This document shows positions 35,843-44,024 of a stretch of 64,000 nt of DNA, piece after piece. This DNA is from Allorhizobium paknamense. GTDB lineage: Bacteria; Pseudomonadota; Alphaproteobacteria; Rhizobiales; Rhizobiaceae. A program made the position numbers and the translations under genes. The stretch lies in NCBI RefSeq assembly GCF_030815125.1, contig NZ_JAUSWH010000011.1, positions 62,001-126,000 on the forward strand, in the 5' to 3' direction. The notes under the pieces were generated by a model. That model was given only the letters and a program-made list of their open reading frames with translations, searched no databases and was not told the origin of the DNA. Each line of letters begins with the position of its first letter. Position 1 is the stretch's first letter.

Positions 35843-36898
35843 ATGTTCAATTTCACAAGGTTGGAACTTGCTAGACAACGACGGCGAGTGACAGCGAAGG
35901 CGTTGGCAGAATTGGCTGGCATCGCACCTGTCACTTTGTCTCGCATTGTCAATGCTCAGCAAACGCCTGACGATAGCACCATAGATGCGCTAGCAAGGGC
36001 GTTGAAATATCCCCGTGATTTCTTCTTTCTCGATGATGTGAACCCGATTGATGTTCAGGCTGCGAGTTTTCGCAGCTTGACGTCAATGAGCGCGAGGGAA
36101 AGGGACGCTGCGCTTTCAGCAGGTGTGTTGGCGTTTGCCGTTTTAGAATGGGTCAAGCAAAGATACGATTTGCCGCCCATCGATCTTATTGATCTCAGTC
36201 ATGAGCGAGACCCTGGCAAAGCTGCACGACTTTTGAGACAGCACTGGGCGATCGGCGAGAAACCAATCGGCAATATGATCAAGTTGCTTGAGACTAAAGG
36301 CGTCAGGGTCTTTTCGCTTGCCGAGGAAACAAAGAAAGTTGATGCGTTTTCCTGTTGGCGGGACAACGAAGCCTTCGTGTTCTTGAACACATTCAAATCG
36401 GCAGAACGAAGCCGCTTTGACGCCGCTCATGAGCTTGGGCATCTCGTAATGCACAAGCACGGAGGGCCGCAGGGGCGTGAGGCCGAAAATGAGGCGAACG
36501 CCTTCGCGTCAGCTTTTCTCATGCCTCATGACGACTTGGTGTCTCATATTCCCTATGTCAGCAGTGTCGAGCAGATAATAAGAGCTAAAAAGCGTTGGGG
36601 AGTTGCAGCGGTTGCACTTGCTTATCGGCTCAACAAGCTGGGGCGGTTGACGGAGTGGCAGTATGTCCAAATCAATCGCCGTTATCGCTCTGCTGAGCCT
36701 GATGGTTTGCCACACGAAAAATCTGCGGTGTGGGAAATGGTACTTAAAGATCTCTGGAAGCAAGGCGTATCAAAAAATCATATCGCGCGTGATCTTTTCA
36801 TACCTGCTGAAGAAATTGAGGATCTGCTGTTCGGCCTCACAGTCGATCCATCACCACCATTACGCAACGACAGTAAAGAACGTTTACGCTTGCTTTAA
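35843..36898 (+). CDS. HTH (Xre) – ImmA/IrrE family metallopeptidase
   Basis: 351 aa. N-terminal Xre-type helix-turn-helix (about 14-60: KALAELAGIAPVTLSRIVNAQQTP). C-terminal Peptidase_M78/DUF955 domain with the zinc site H196-E197-L-G-H200 and downstream AENEANAFASAFLMP carrying the third ligand region. A C-terminal helical tail follows (about 290-351). Related proteins either cleave a repressor (ImmA of ICEBs1) or act as antitoxin-like regulators. AGGAAA lies immediately before the ATG. Here it may control island excision or neutralise the upstream protein; sequence does not decide. Confidence 0.82.
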   Translation: MFNFTRLELARQRRRVTAKALAELAGIAPVTLSRIVNAQQTPDDSTIDALARALKYPRDFFFLDDVNPIDVQAASFRSLTSMSARERDAALSAGVLAFAVLEWVKQRYDLPPIDLIDLSHERDPGKAARLLRQHWAIGEKPIGNMIKLLETKGVRVFSLAEETKKVDAFSCWRDNEAFVFLNTFKSAERSRFDAAHELGHLVMHKHGGPQGREAENEANAFASAFLMPHDDLVSHIPYVSSVEQIIRAKKRWGVAAVALAYRLNKLGRLTEWQYVQINRRYRSAEPDGLPHEKSAVWEMVLKDLWKQGVSKNHIARDLFIPAEEIEDLLFGLTVDPSPPLRNDSKERLRLL

Positions 36899-36989
36899 TT
36901 CGCGTATCGGCGGCGAAACTCTTTGCTCGCCCTTCTGGTAGACGGCTGTATCCAGGAAACACGTTTAACGGTTTCAGAAAGGACACAGC

Positions 36990-37436
36990 ATGTCGCATCT
37001 CAAGGCTCTCAAGCTTGCCTCCGCAGTTCCGGTTCGCGCGACCGTTGATCCGGTGCAGCGTGCGCGGGAGAAAATGATCGCAACGCTGGTAGAGCAGAAG
37101 CAAATGGCCGAAGCGAAGATCGCCGGTCAGGCTTTTACTCCGATGCATATCGTTCGTCGCAAGAATACCGAAGGGCAGCGCGTTGAGGTGGAAACGCTGA
37201 AGCGTGTCCGGCAGGGCTGGTTCTGCGATGCTAGCGGCAAGGTATTTTTTGCTACCCGCTACGCCGGGAAGCCCATCGAGTTCGCGAAGGATAAGAACGC
37301 AGTTGAGGTAGGCGATATGGCGGCGCTGCCAAAGGTCATTGACACGCTCGTGGAAGCCGTTCGGGCTGGCGAACTTGATGCGCAGCTTACGGCCGCTGCC
37401 GTAGAACGCGGCCAGATGCTGCGCAAGGCGAAGTAA
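36990..37436 (+). CDS. Small hypothetical protein, possibly DUF6641-like
   Basis: 148 aa, MSHLKALKLASAVPVRATVDPVQRAREKMIATLVEQKQMAEAKIAG... A basic coiled region at about 25-45, then a short beta section (HIVRRKNTEGQRVEVETLKRVRQGWFCDASGKVFFATRYAGKPIEF). Reminiscent of small DUF6641 phage/plasmid proteins, recalled from pattern and not verified. AAGGA precedes the ATG. Followed by a strong hairpin. Product unknown. Confidence 0.6.
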   Translation: MSHLKALKLASAVPVRATVDPVQRAREKMIATLVEQKQMAEAKIAGQAFTPMHIVRRKNTEGQRVEVETLKRVRQGWFCDASGKVFFATRYAGKPIEFAKDKNAVEVGDMAALPKVIDTLVEAVRAGELDAQLTAAAVERGQMLRKAK

Positions 37437-37463
37437 GCAGCGCGATCTTTTGAGGCATACTGC

Positions 37464-37500
37464 CGAACCCCATGAGATGGTATCCATCTCATGGGGTTCG
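37464..37500 (+). terminator. Perfect 17-bp hairpin after the 148-aa gene
   Basis: CGAACCCCATGAGATGG (37464-37480) pairs exactly with 37484-37500, loop TAT, followed by TGTTTC. Likely terminator, though the T-tract is short. The 340-bp gap to the next gene (37437-37777) holds this hairpin and nothing else I can support. Confidence 0.65.
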
Positions 37501-37777
37501 TGTTTCTGCCTCCCGCTCCAATGGAGCGTCAACGGCTAGCGTTTCGGTTGGAACGTTGCACAGCAGCACTTCCACCCTTGGTCGCGCTCCTTGATATGTC
37601 TGCGTGTCTGTACGACAGCACCCGGTGCACGCGCCTGCTCATCCGACTTTCGTCATCACGATCGAATACTGGCCACGCCACGCCGACACATGAGCTTTGC
37701 CTTTACCCCCACCAGGTCATCGCTTGCCCTCTGCGCGATCTGGAAGTTTGTTTCCGCCGCAGCCAAGCGGAGACCAG

Positions 37778-38539
37778 ATGCAGAACCGTTTAAGCAATGA
37801 TCAGAGCAAGGAGCCTACGCAGGCGCAAATCGATCTCGCCCTGCTGTTCAAAACCGAGCTGCATGTCGGGAGCTTGCCCTTCTATAAGCAGAGTGCAAAG
37901 CGATCCGCGCTCAACCTCACTTACGAGATTGACAGGGTGGTTCATAGCCGGAGCTTTATGTCGCCGTTGTCATGGCGGGCGATCATGTTGTTTGCGTTGA
38001 GTGAGGGCAAGACAGTCAACGTTCAGCGAATGGATAGGCCGGGCCGATATCAACACGTCTTTCCAAGAACCTTGATGCGCCGCCTGTATTGGCACGCGCG
38101 ACCGAACGCTGATTTCCCCCCGGTTGCCCGCCTCTACGATCCCAACGGGCAATCCGTCATGCTGCTGACCCGCAGCCGATTTTGCGGTCACGCCGTGGAT
38201 GCTCTGCACAACCTTGCAGACGGCATGCCTGTGTTCCAGCCGTTATGGATTGCTGACATCATGGCCTTACGCCCGATGCTTGGCATCGACCTTGTGCACG
38301 ACGAGACATTTACAGCGGCATTCCCGATCACCGCGTATATCAAGGCCGCGGCAAAGACAGGGCGAATTGTCGAAGAGCTTGAGCTCTTCAGCCTGCCTCT
38401 CGTAGGCAACGTGCCACGGCTCGCAATCCCGCCATCTTCGGAGATCATTCGCCGGATCTTTGAGCAAGAGTGCCGGGAAAACCCGGCACTATCTAATCTG
38501 CGAGATCGCTCAATTTATGGGGACTATTCCCCCACATGA
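37778..38539 (+). CDS. Hypothetical island protein
   Basis: 253 aa from ATG 37778 (GCGGAGA upstream; frame open to 37697). Sequence like MQNRLSNDQSKEPTQAQIDLALLFKTELHVGSLPFYKQSAKRSALN... with a central WHARPNADFPPVARLYDPNGQSVMLLTRSRFCGHAVD. No motif recognised, no signal peptide or membrane helix. Converges with the AAA ATPase gene, the stop codons being 3 bp apart. Could be a replication or plasmid-maintenance accessory; no evidence. Confidence 0.6.
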   Translation: MQNRLSNDQSKEPTQAQIDLALLFKTELHVGSLPFYKQSAKRSALNLTYEIDRVVHSRSFMSPLSWRAIMLFALSEGKTVNVQRMDRPGRYQHVFPRTLMRRLYWHARPNADFPPVARLYDPNGQSVMLLTRSRFCGHAVDALHNLADGMPVFQPLWIADIMALRPMLGIDLVHDETFTAAFPITAYIKAAAKTGRIVEELELFSLPLVGNVPRLAIPPSSEIIRRIFEQECRENPALSNLRDRSIYGDYSPT

Positions 38540-38542
38540 AGA

Positions 38543-39208
38543 TCACGGCATGCTTCTGCGTGTGATGATATCTTCGATGACACCCCACATATCACGGAAC
38601 GTAGCGAGGCCACTGCTATCCTTAGTCAGCGCGGTGCGGAGGTCCTCGAAAGCGTAGGCAATACCTTCACCATCAAGAACGCGGCAAGCCATCGGCAATA
38701 CGTCGTCCACAGTTGTCGCGGGAACTTCGAGGATAAGGCAGCGGTCGCGGACAGGATCGCTTATTCCACTCAGGTGGTTCGTCGTCAGGATGAAGAACAC
38801 CCCCTTGTCCAATGATGGGAACTTGGTCATCAGCCCCTTGAGCGAAGCCATCGCCTGTGCAGTGAATTCGTGGGCCTCATCTAATATCACCACGCGCAGG
38901 TTCTGCGAATTGCGTGCGAATGTGTGCACGGTCTGGCCGATGCTCTTGATCGCCTTGGCACTTGGGTCTTCCGCTGCATCGACAAAACGAATGTCATAGG
39001 GCGTCATATCAGGGATAACCTCGGCGGCGAGCAACTTGGCAAGCTGCGTCTTGCCGCTGCCAGCGGGACCGACCAGCAACAACGGACGCGTAAGCGTACC
39101 CTGGGGATAGCCGTGAATGACGGTCAACGTCTTGAGGTTGAATGTCGTGTAGTCGGCAAGCTTCTTGGGCTCGTACTTCGACATGAGCGAAGACAAGGTG
39201 ATTGTCAT
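38543..39208 (-). CDS. AAA+ ATPase, clamp-loader (RFC/DnaX)-like
   Basis: 221 aa from the ATG at 39208, with GAGGAA 6 nt upstream; the frame runs on to 39262. Walker A GPAGSGKTQ near 45-53, Walker B VVILDEAHEF near 107-116, sensor 1 FILTTNH, arginine-finger region DPVRDRC. The opening SLMSKYEPKKLADYTT resembles the KYRPKTLDD start of clamp-loader small subunits, and SLKGLMTKFPSLDKG is like the helix preceding sensor 1 in those. At 221 aa it lacks the usual collar domain. A phage or plasmid replication-type loader is the best reading; a general AAA switch is the alternative. Confidence 0.78.
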   Translation of the reverse strand: MTITLSSLMSKYEPKKLADYTTFNLKTLTVIHGYPQGTLTRPLLLVGPAGSGKTQLAKLLAAEVIPDMTPYDIRFVDAAEDPSAKAIKSIGQTVHTFARNSQNLRVVILDEAHEFTAQAMASLKGLMTKFPSLDKGVFFILTTNHLSGISDPVRDRCLILEVPATTVDDVLPMACRVLDGEGIAYAFEDLRTALTKDSSGLATFRDMWGVIEDIITRRSMP

Positions 39209-39273
39209 GGTAAAATTCCTCAATGTACGGGAATGGGCTCGATGGTGGTTGAAAGCCACCATCGCGTCTCAGC

Positions 39274-40029
39274 TCACTCGGACTTGCCGGCGAGACGATC
39301 CTTGGCTGCGTCCTGTTCGTCGGTGTTCGGCGTCGTTGGCCTCAAGATAACCGTGAAGTCCTTGACGTTTATCGGGTTTGACAGCGCTTCACCGACACGC
39401 TTGGTCATTGCGTCGATAGCACCCTTTCCGGTCTGAACCGCAACCACTTCGAAGTCGCCGTTGGCGCGTTCGGCTACAAACCAAACAGCCTTTTTGGAGT
39501 TGGAATGCACCGGAAGCGCCCATGCACTCTCCTTCGGTCGAGGAATGATGAAGGCATCATTGTGCTCGCCCGCCATGGCCTTGTTCGCCTTGGCGATGGC
39601 CGCGGCCTTGTCGGTCTTGTTCTGCTTGCTGAGTTCTTCGTAGTCAGCACGCCGAATGGCCTCGACGCCGTGGCTGTCCTCAATCCACTTGGCGAAATCA
39701 TCCACGCTAATCTTCAACGCCGCACCCTTGATCATCACTGCACTGTACGCGCTGGCCTTGGACGTATCAGCATTGCGGAACACCAACTTGGCGGCCGCAA
39801 GCTCACCCGTCGCAAGCGTTTGCAACTTGATGCCGACTTCCTTTGCGGCCTTGTGCAGAGCAACCTTGTCGTGGGACTGGCTCAGACGGTAAGCGTCCTG
39901 TATCGCCACATAGAGCGACTTGTTCGCCTTACGCAGGTTGTCCAAATAGGTCTGAACGTGTTTGTCCGCCTCAGTAAGGGCGGTCTTGATCGCCTTGCTG
40001 GTGATCTTGTCGAGGGTGATTATAGCCAT
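39274..40029 (-). CDS. Hypothetical island protein upstream of the AAA ATPase
   Basis: 251 aa, MAIITLDKITSKAIKTALTEADKHVQTYLDN..., Lys/Ala-rich helical N-terminal two thirds, then a beta-rich end (AWALPVHSNSKKAVWFVAERANGDFEVVAVQTGKGAID). AAGGAG lies before the ATG. It precedes the AAA gene on the same strand with a 65-bp gap, so the two are probably cotranscribed. No family recognised. Confidence 0.6.
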   Translation of the reverse strand: MAIITLDKITSKAIKTALTEADKHVQTYLDNLRKANKSLYVAIQDAYRLSQSHDKVALHKAAKEVGIKLQTLATGELAAAKLVFRNADTSKASAYSAVMIKGAALKISVDDFAKWIEDSHGVEAIRRADYEELSKQNKTDKAAAIAKANKAMAGEHNDAFIIPRPKESAWALPVHSNSKKAVWFVAERANGDFEVVAVQTGKGAIDAMTKRVGEALSNPINVKDFTVILRPTTPNTDEQDAAKDRLAGKSE

Positions 40030-40108
40030 GGGAAACTCCTTGTGTCTGGCGTGAATTACAAGGACATTTTTAGGCTGGCAGCGGGGAATTAGCCGTTCGA
40101 TTGGACAG

Positions 40109-41092
40109 CTATAAAAGACTTGAAATCAATATGTTACGGGATTTCCGGGAAGTCGTCTCTGACCAGATCTTGCTTTTTATGGCCCGTTTCTTGGCCAATT
40201 CGTATTTCCCGAAGGCTGTGAGCGCGTTCATGGCGACTTGCGGGCGCGCTTCATGCTTCGCGCTGCCGTTAGAGACTTGTTCGGCCGTGGTGACGGCCAC
40301 GGCGAGCCAAGCACTTTCCCTGCGTGTCACCGCCACGCTTCGCGTTTCCGGCAATTCATCGCGAGCGTAACGCGTTTGCAGAATATCGAGGTCCTTGTCG
40401 CGACGATTGGGCGGCAAAGCAATCTGCTCATCGATCCAATCAGCAATATCCTCGATCATCGCACATGCGGCTACAAGATGATCACGCCGCCACCGTGTGC
40501 GATAGCGTATCAACCGAGTGTGGTTCGGATCGCCATCTTCTAATAGACCCTCGTCGTAATCCTTAAAGAACTTAGCTCTCTTCACCCGTGTGAGATGCGC
40601 ATTATGTTCCAGGGTCTCTGCGCTGATGGGGAAGTCAAAGCGGTTCTTCTCGAAGGAGGACAAGCTTTCGTACCGGCGGCGCTCGGATGGCAAGAGGCCG
40701 TCGCGTTTCAACCCTTCCGCATCTGTGTGCGTAAGCTTGCGGAGGGCATCGCGCTCTGCGGTAGTGAGGCGAACACCGCGTCCATAGGCCGCTGCATTCT
40801 CACGCAACTTTGCTTCGTCGAAATCCGGTGTGAGAAGTTTGAACCAAACAAGGGTCATTGTCTCCAACGAGTGCTGGCGCCTAATCTCGGCGGGGTCCGT
40901 TTCGAAGGGGTCCGGAACGAAAATATCAAGAAAATATCCGCTGTCGTCGTTCTTTAAACTGCGGATAGGCCAAAGCCGTTCGTGAAATTCAGCCGTGTTC
41001 TCAGAGATTTCTGAGCTAGTGTCTATACGGAATGCCCGACGCACGAGGCGAGCACGTCGAACCATATCGAAGATGGAAGGTGTTGCGTTCAT
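40109..41092 (-). CDS. Hypothetical island protein
   Basis: 327 aa from ATG 41092 (GTG one codon earlier is possible). Charged, no membrane segments: SIFDMVRRARLVRRAFRIDTSSEISENTAEFHERLWPIRSL... with a middle HNAHLTRVKRAKFFKDYDEGLLEDGDPNHTRLIRYRTRWRRDH. No motif that I can assign. First gene of the minus-strand trio with the 251-aa protein and the AAA ATPase. Confidence 0.6.
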   Translation of the reverse strand: MNATPSIFDMVRRARLVRRAFRIDTSSEISENTAEFHERLWPIRSLKNDDSGYFLDIFVPDPFETDPAEIRRQHSLETMTLVWFKLLTPDFDEAKLRENAAAYGRGVRLTTAERDALRKLTHTDAEGLKRDGLLPSERRRYESLSSFEKNRFDFPISAETLEHNAHLTRVKRAKFFKDYDEGLLEDGDPNHTRLIRYRTRWRRDHLVAACAMIEDIADWIDEQIALPPNRRDKDLDILQTRYARDELPETRSVAVTRRESAWLAVAVTTAEQVSNGSAKHEARPQVAMNALTAFGKYELAKKRAIKSKIWSETTSRKSRNILISSLL

Positions 41093-41095
41093 CAC

Positions 41096-41449
41096 ATCAG
41101 GCTTTGCTAATTTTTCGTGTTACACGGAGAAATCGCTGTCAACGTTACGTGCTACCCCGCTAACACCAAGTTAGAGCCGAGCTGCGAGGTCATTTAATTT
41201 GGGGGAAGTTTCGATCCGGATGGATCATTGGGAGGGATTTTCGAATGTATTGATGTTTGAGCAACTGCCGTCTTCAAACATGCCATGCTCGATATCTTCG
41301 TTAGAAGTTATTTTCGGTTCCATTGAACCTTATCATCTGTTGGTAGAATTCCATTTGCCGCTCGTTTGAAGCAGCAGGAACGTTAGAGATATGCAATGCG
41401 CGCAAATGCAACGTAGGCGTGGCCACACGGGTTTACGCGTATCTATAAT
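41096..41449. other. Gene-poor gap beside the HUH nuclease gene
   Basis: 354 bp, AT-rich. One 49-codon frame (41220-41369, +) follows GGGGGAAG but has no recognisable product and is not called. This is a reasonable place to look for a replication or nicking origin for the adjacent HUH protein, but no clear hairpin was found by eye. Confidence 0.3.
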
Positions 41450-41917
41450 TCAATGGCTTATAAACTGGCTGGCAACGACGACCTGATCGCCGTCGAACGA
41501 AAAGTTCGCCATTTCCTTGGTGCAATAGCCAGCGACGCCAGCAGCATCGTAGATCGGCTTAAAATCTGTGGTGCCCGCCTTCGTCAAAATATTCCATTTA
41601 CGTGCAGTCAGGACCGGAAGGTCAACCGTCGGGCTGTCTGGAAACCTAAGCAACCCGTGAGCATGAATGTTCGTCTTCGTGTGCTCAATTACAAAAATTC
41701 CGTTGGTCCTTTTATCGGCAGAGTATGTATGGAACTTGTGTCCGCAGATTTCGCGATCCATCATGCCGCAAAACTTGCCAATGAGCCGCGTCATCTCCGG
41801 TATTTCACCGGTGTCGTTCGTCGCCAGGGTGACGTATGCATTTGGCTCGATCTGCTTAGCCAGCGTAATATATGCGTCTCGCAGTTGTTGACGCCGTTCC
41901 CAATTGTTCTGTATCAT
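41450..41917 (-). CDS. Minimal HUH Rep-like endonuclease
   Basis: 155 aa. ATG 41917 is chosen because GGAGG lies 4 nt upstream. Three Rep motifs appear in order: motif I YVTLATN (29-35), motif II N-I-H85-A-H87-G-L-L (metal-binding HxH), motif III G-Y131-C-T-K134 (catalytic Tyr with the YxxK lysine). Such proteins nick a specific site and form a 5'-phosphotyrosine link in rolling-circle replication or mobilisation. There is no fused helicase, so a partner helicase would be needed. The family call rests on motifs and their spacing, not on a search. Confidence 0.75.
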   Translation of the reverse strand: MIQNNWERRQQLRDAYITLAKQIEPNAYVTLATNDTGEIPEMTRLIGKFCGMMDREICGHKFHTYSADKRTNGIFVIEHTKTNIHAHGLLRFPDSPTVDLPVLTARKWNILTKAGTTDFKPIYDAAGVAGYCTKEMANFSFDGDQVVVASQFISH

Positions 41918-42035
41918 GCCACCTCCGTGCTGCTGTTCCAGCAGCAAATTTTGATAAATAACTCAGTTATTTATGTCTCAGCAGCACGATGCCGCGCGCT
42001 GGGATTAAAGTTTTTCTTCTGGAGCGGAGGACGTC

Positions 42036-42467
42036 ATGGGATTGAATATCGAGTTGCTTGAGACACTGTATCAGCGGCTATCGGAGGCGGGATTGGTGCA
42101 GAGCAAGGTGGAGTTCTCCACCCAGCTTTTAGGTAAAGGTCCAAGTTATCTGACGTCTATGAGTGCGCGGGAGCGTCATGTGCCGGAGGCTGTATTCCAT
42201 GCGCTGCTGGAACGTCTTGAACTTGATCAGGAGTCGGCAGACCATCGCATTAAGGAGCTTGAGGCAGAGCATCTGCGATGCCGTGCTCAGCAATATCAAC
42301 GGAAGCTGGTTGCTCAGTTGATGCACGAACGGCTGTCGGCGGACAAACCAACGCAGGGAATTTGTGCTCGTGCTTGGCTGTCCACGTTCCGGCCCATGCT
42401 GAACTCAATCCGCCTTTGTCGCGTTCGAAACGCGGCATCTCCGGAACTTCCAGACCGAGCTGTCTGA
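42036..42467 (+). CDS. Small protein with an HTH-like region
   Basis: 143 aa, MGLNIELLETLYQRLSEAGLVQSKVEFSTQLLGKGPSYLTSMSARER... The pattern 'V..FS..LLGKGPSYLTSMSAR...VPEAVFHALLERL' resembles a short helix-turn-helix and small DUF6626-like proteins (recalled, not verified). GGAGG lies upstream. It is divergent from the HUH gene; a control gene for it is plausible. Its last 63 bp overlap the end of the convergent membrane-protein gene, so its true C-terminus deserves checking. Confidence 0.55.
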   Translation: MGLNIELLETLYQRLSEAGLVQSKVEFSTQLLGKGPSYLTSMSARERHVPEAVFHALLERLELDQESADHRIKELEAEHLRCRAQQYQRKLVAQLMHERLSADKPTQGICARAWLSTFRPMLNSIRLCRVRNAASPELPDRAV

Positions 42468-43241
42468 TACAAATTTTACGGCTTTTCCCACCGCTACAAT
42501 CGTCTCGCTAAAACCGTTCGGCTGGTACGCGGGATAGGCATCAACTTTTATCGACTGATCCTTGTCGTTAACGCAATTGAACTGGATGTTTTTGAGCGGC
42601 ACCTGATCGCTGTTGGTAACGTAGAAATCAGTTCTGCCATCTTTGGTATTGCGTTCAAAGCGAAGCTCAAGTTTGAAGGGCAATGGCTTGACGAAGGTGG
42701 CATCGGTTGCCCAACACTGCATCAGGTTCGGGTCGCTGCGGTTCTGTCTGAAATCCGATGGTGTCACCACAAGCGTGGTAGCGCCATACCCAGTGTCCAG
42801 TTGCGCCAACCTGCCAAAGCCGCCGGTGAATAACTTGGCCACCGGCTCCCGGTTATCATAAAAAATGCGACAGGCCACGCCAGCGGCAAGCATCGGGTCT
42901 TTGCCCATGTTCGTGATGCGAACAGAGCCGGTCACCTGTCCTTCGTTGCGTAAGATTTCCACCCTGATCGGGACGTTTTCGGTAAGCTTGTATGTGGGAA
43001 GGTCGAGCGCCCAGAAACGGAAGGTTGCTCCGAAAACATACGAGAACCCGATTAGCGCACAGAAGATCAGCCAGGAATACGCGCCAAGTCCCGCCCACAC
43101 CGAAACACGGATCGCGACGACGCCAATGGCTACGATCACCACGAGGATAACGATATAAAAAGAGCCGAACATGTGGGAGTACGAGCCACCGCCTACCCAC
43201 GTGGACAAAACGACCAATATGAAAGCGATCAAATGAAGCAT
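42405..43241 (-). CDS. Membrane protein of unknown function
   Basis: 278 aa from ATG 43241 (GAGGT upstream; the frame is open to 43391 over the recombinase gene). Three hydrophobic segments at the start (LIAFILVVLSTWVGG; FYIVILVVIVAIGVVAIRV; YSWLIFCALIGFSYVFGA), then a soluble beta-rich domain of about 190 aa. It begins 8 bp after the stand-alone recombinase ends, so the two are likely cotranscribed. A cargo or effector gene; no family recognised. Confidence 0.65.
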   Translation of the reverse strand: MLHLIAFILVVLSTWVGGGSYSHMFGSFYIVILVVIVAIGVVAIRVSVWAGLGAYSWLIFCALIGFSYVFGATFRFWALDLPTYKLTENVPIRVEILRNEGQVTGSVRITNMGKDPMLAAGVACRIFYDNREPVAKLFTGGFGRLAQLDTGYGATTLVVTPSDFRQNRSDPNLMQCWATDATFVKPLPFKLELRFERNTKDGRTDFYVTNSDQVPLKNIQFNCVNDKDQSIKVDAYPAYQPNGFSETIVAVGKAVKFVSDSSVWKFRRCRVSNATKAD

Positions 43242-43249
43242 GTTCGACC

Positions 43250-43819
43250 TCACAGCAAATCGACGGCGGCTTTCATCATGTCGTCCCGCACATCGATATA
43301 GCGTTGAGTGGTGGTCAGGTTCCGATGGCCGGCGAGCGTCATGATGACCTTTGGGCTTACGCCGGAGTGTGCAAGTCGCGTAATGAACCACCGGCGACCG
43401 CTATGTGACGTCGCCCCTTCAAGCCCGGCCAGCTTGTAAATCTGCCCCATCAACTGGCAGAGCGTGTTTGCGGAAAACGGCGAACGCTTCTGCGTCAGGA
43501 GCAGCGGTGCGTCAGCGCCTTGAACTTCGGGCCGATCCAGTCCGTAACGCTCGATCTCGCGGCGCAGCCTTTCATTTAGAAAGACAGTGCGAGCTTGGCC
43601 GCCTTTGGTGATTTCCGCACGAAGCCGCAATTGCTCGCGAACCTGACCTTCGCCGTCAAACACATCGCGGGCGGTCAGGGCGGCGATTTCCCCCACCCGT
43701 AGCCCGGCGAAATGCGAAAGCATCAGCGCCAGCCGATTACGCCCCGCATGCTTCATCTGCGCCACCACGGCCAGCAGCCGCTTGAATTCTGCATCCGTCA
43801 AAACCCGAGCCTGTTTCAT
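43250..43819 (-). CDS. Stand-alone tyrosine recombinase catalytic domain
   Basis: 189 aa, catalytic domain only. All active-site residues are present: R41 (GLRVGEI), K72, H139-x-x-R142 (HSGRR), H165 (LAGHRNL) and Y174 (TTQRYIDV). It lacks the N-terminal core-binding domain of full-length integrases. Small recombinases of this shape mediate inversions or act on resident sites (fim-type). It is intact rather than a fragment. No obvious inverted repeat pair was recognised nearby. The 205 bp upstream (43820-44024) hold no gene. Confidence 0.82.
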   Translation of the reverse strand: MKQARVLTDAEFKRLLAVVAQMKHAGRNRLALMLSHFAGLRVGEIAALTARDVFDGEGQVREQLRLRAEITKGGQARTVFLNERLRREIERYGLDRPEVQGADAPLLLTQKRSPFSANTLCQLMGQIYKLAGLEGATSHSGRRWFITRLAHSGVSPKVIMTLAGHRNLTTTQRYIDVRDDMMKAAVDLL

Positions 43820-44024
43820 CCAAACCCCACAAAAGGCATTGTTTCCATGCCATTCCTTATGTTGCCGATGAGCAGAAAGGGCGAGCGCTGGTTCAGGCGG
43901 GAAAATTGTTCTGCGGGATCAAGGCGTCAGCACCTTTGAGGCCGCAAAACTCAGAAAATTTGTATTTTGTGATGTCCCATCTGAGGCAAGGAACTGAACC
44001 GGAAAAGCCGCTTGTAAAGCTGGG

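Noticed and set aside
41220..41369. 49-codon frame after GGGGGAAG
   Set aside because: Too short, the ribosome-site spacing is long, and the product has no recognisable feature; mentioned only in the gap entry.
43250..43819. Truncated integrase pseudogene
   Set aside because: All active-site residues and a clean start and stop are present, so a complete small recombinase is more likely than a fragment, though truncation cannot be fully excluded.
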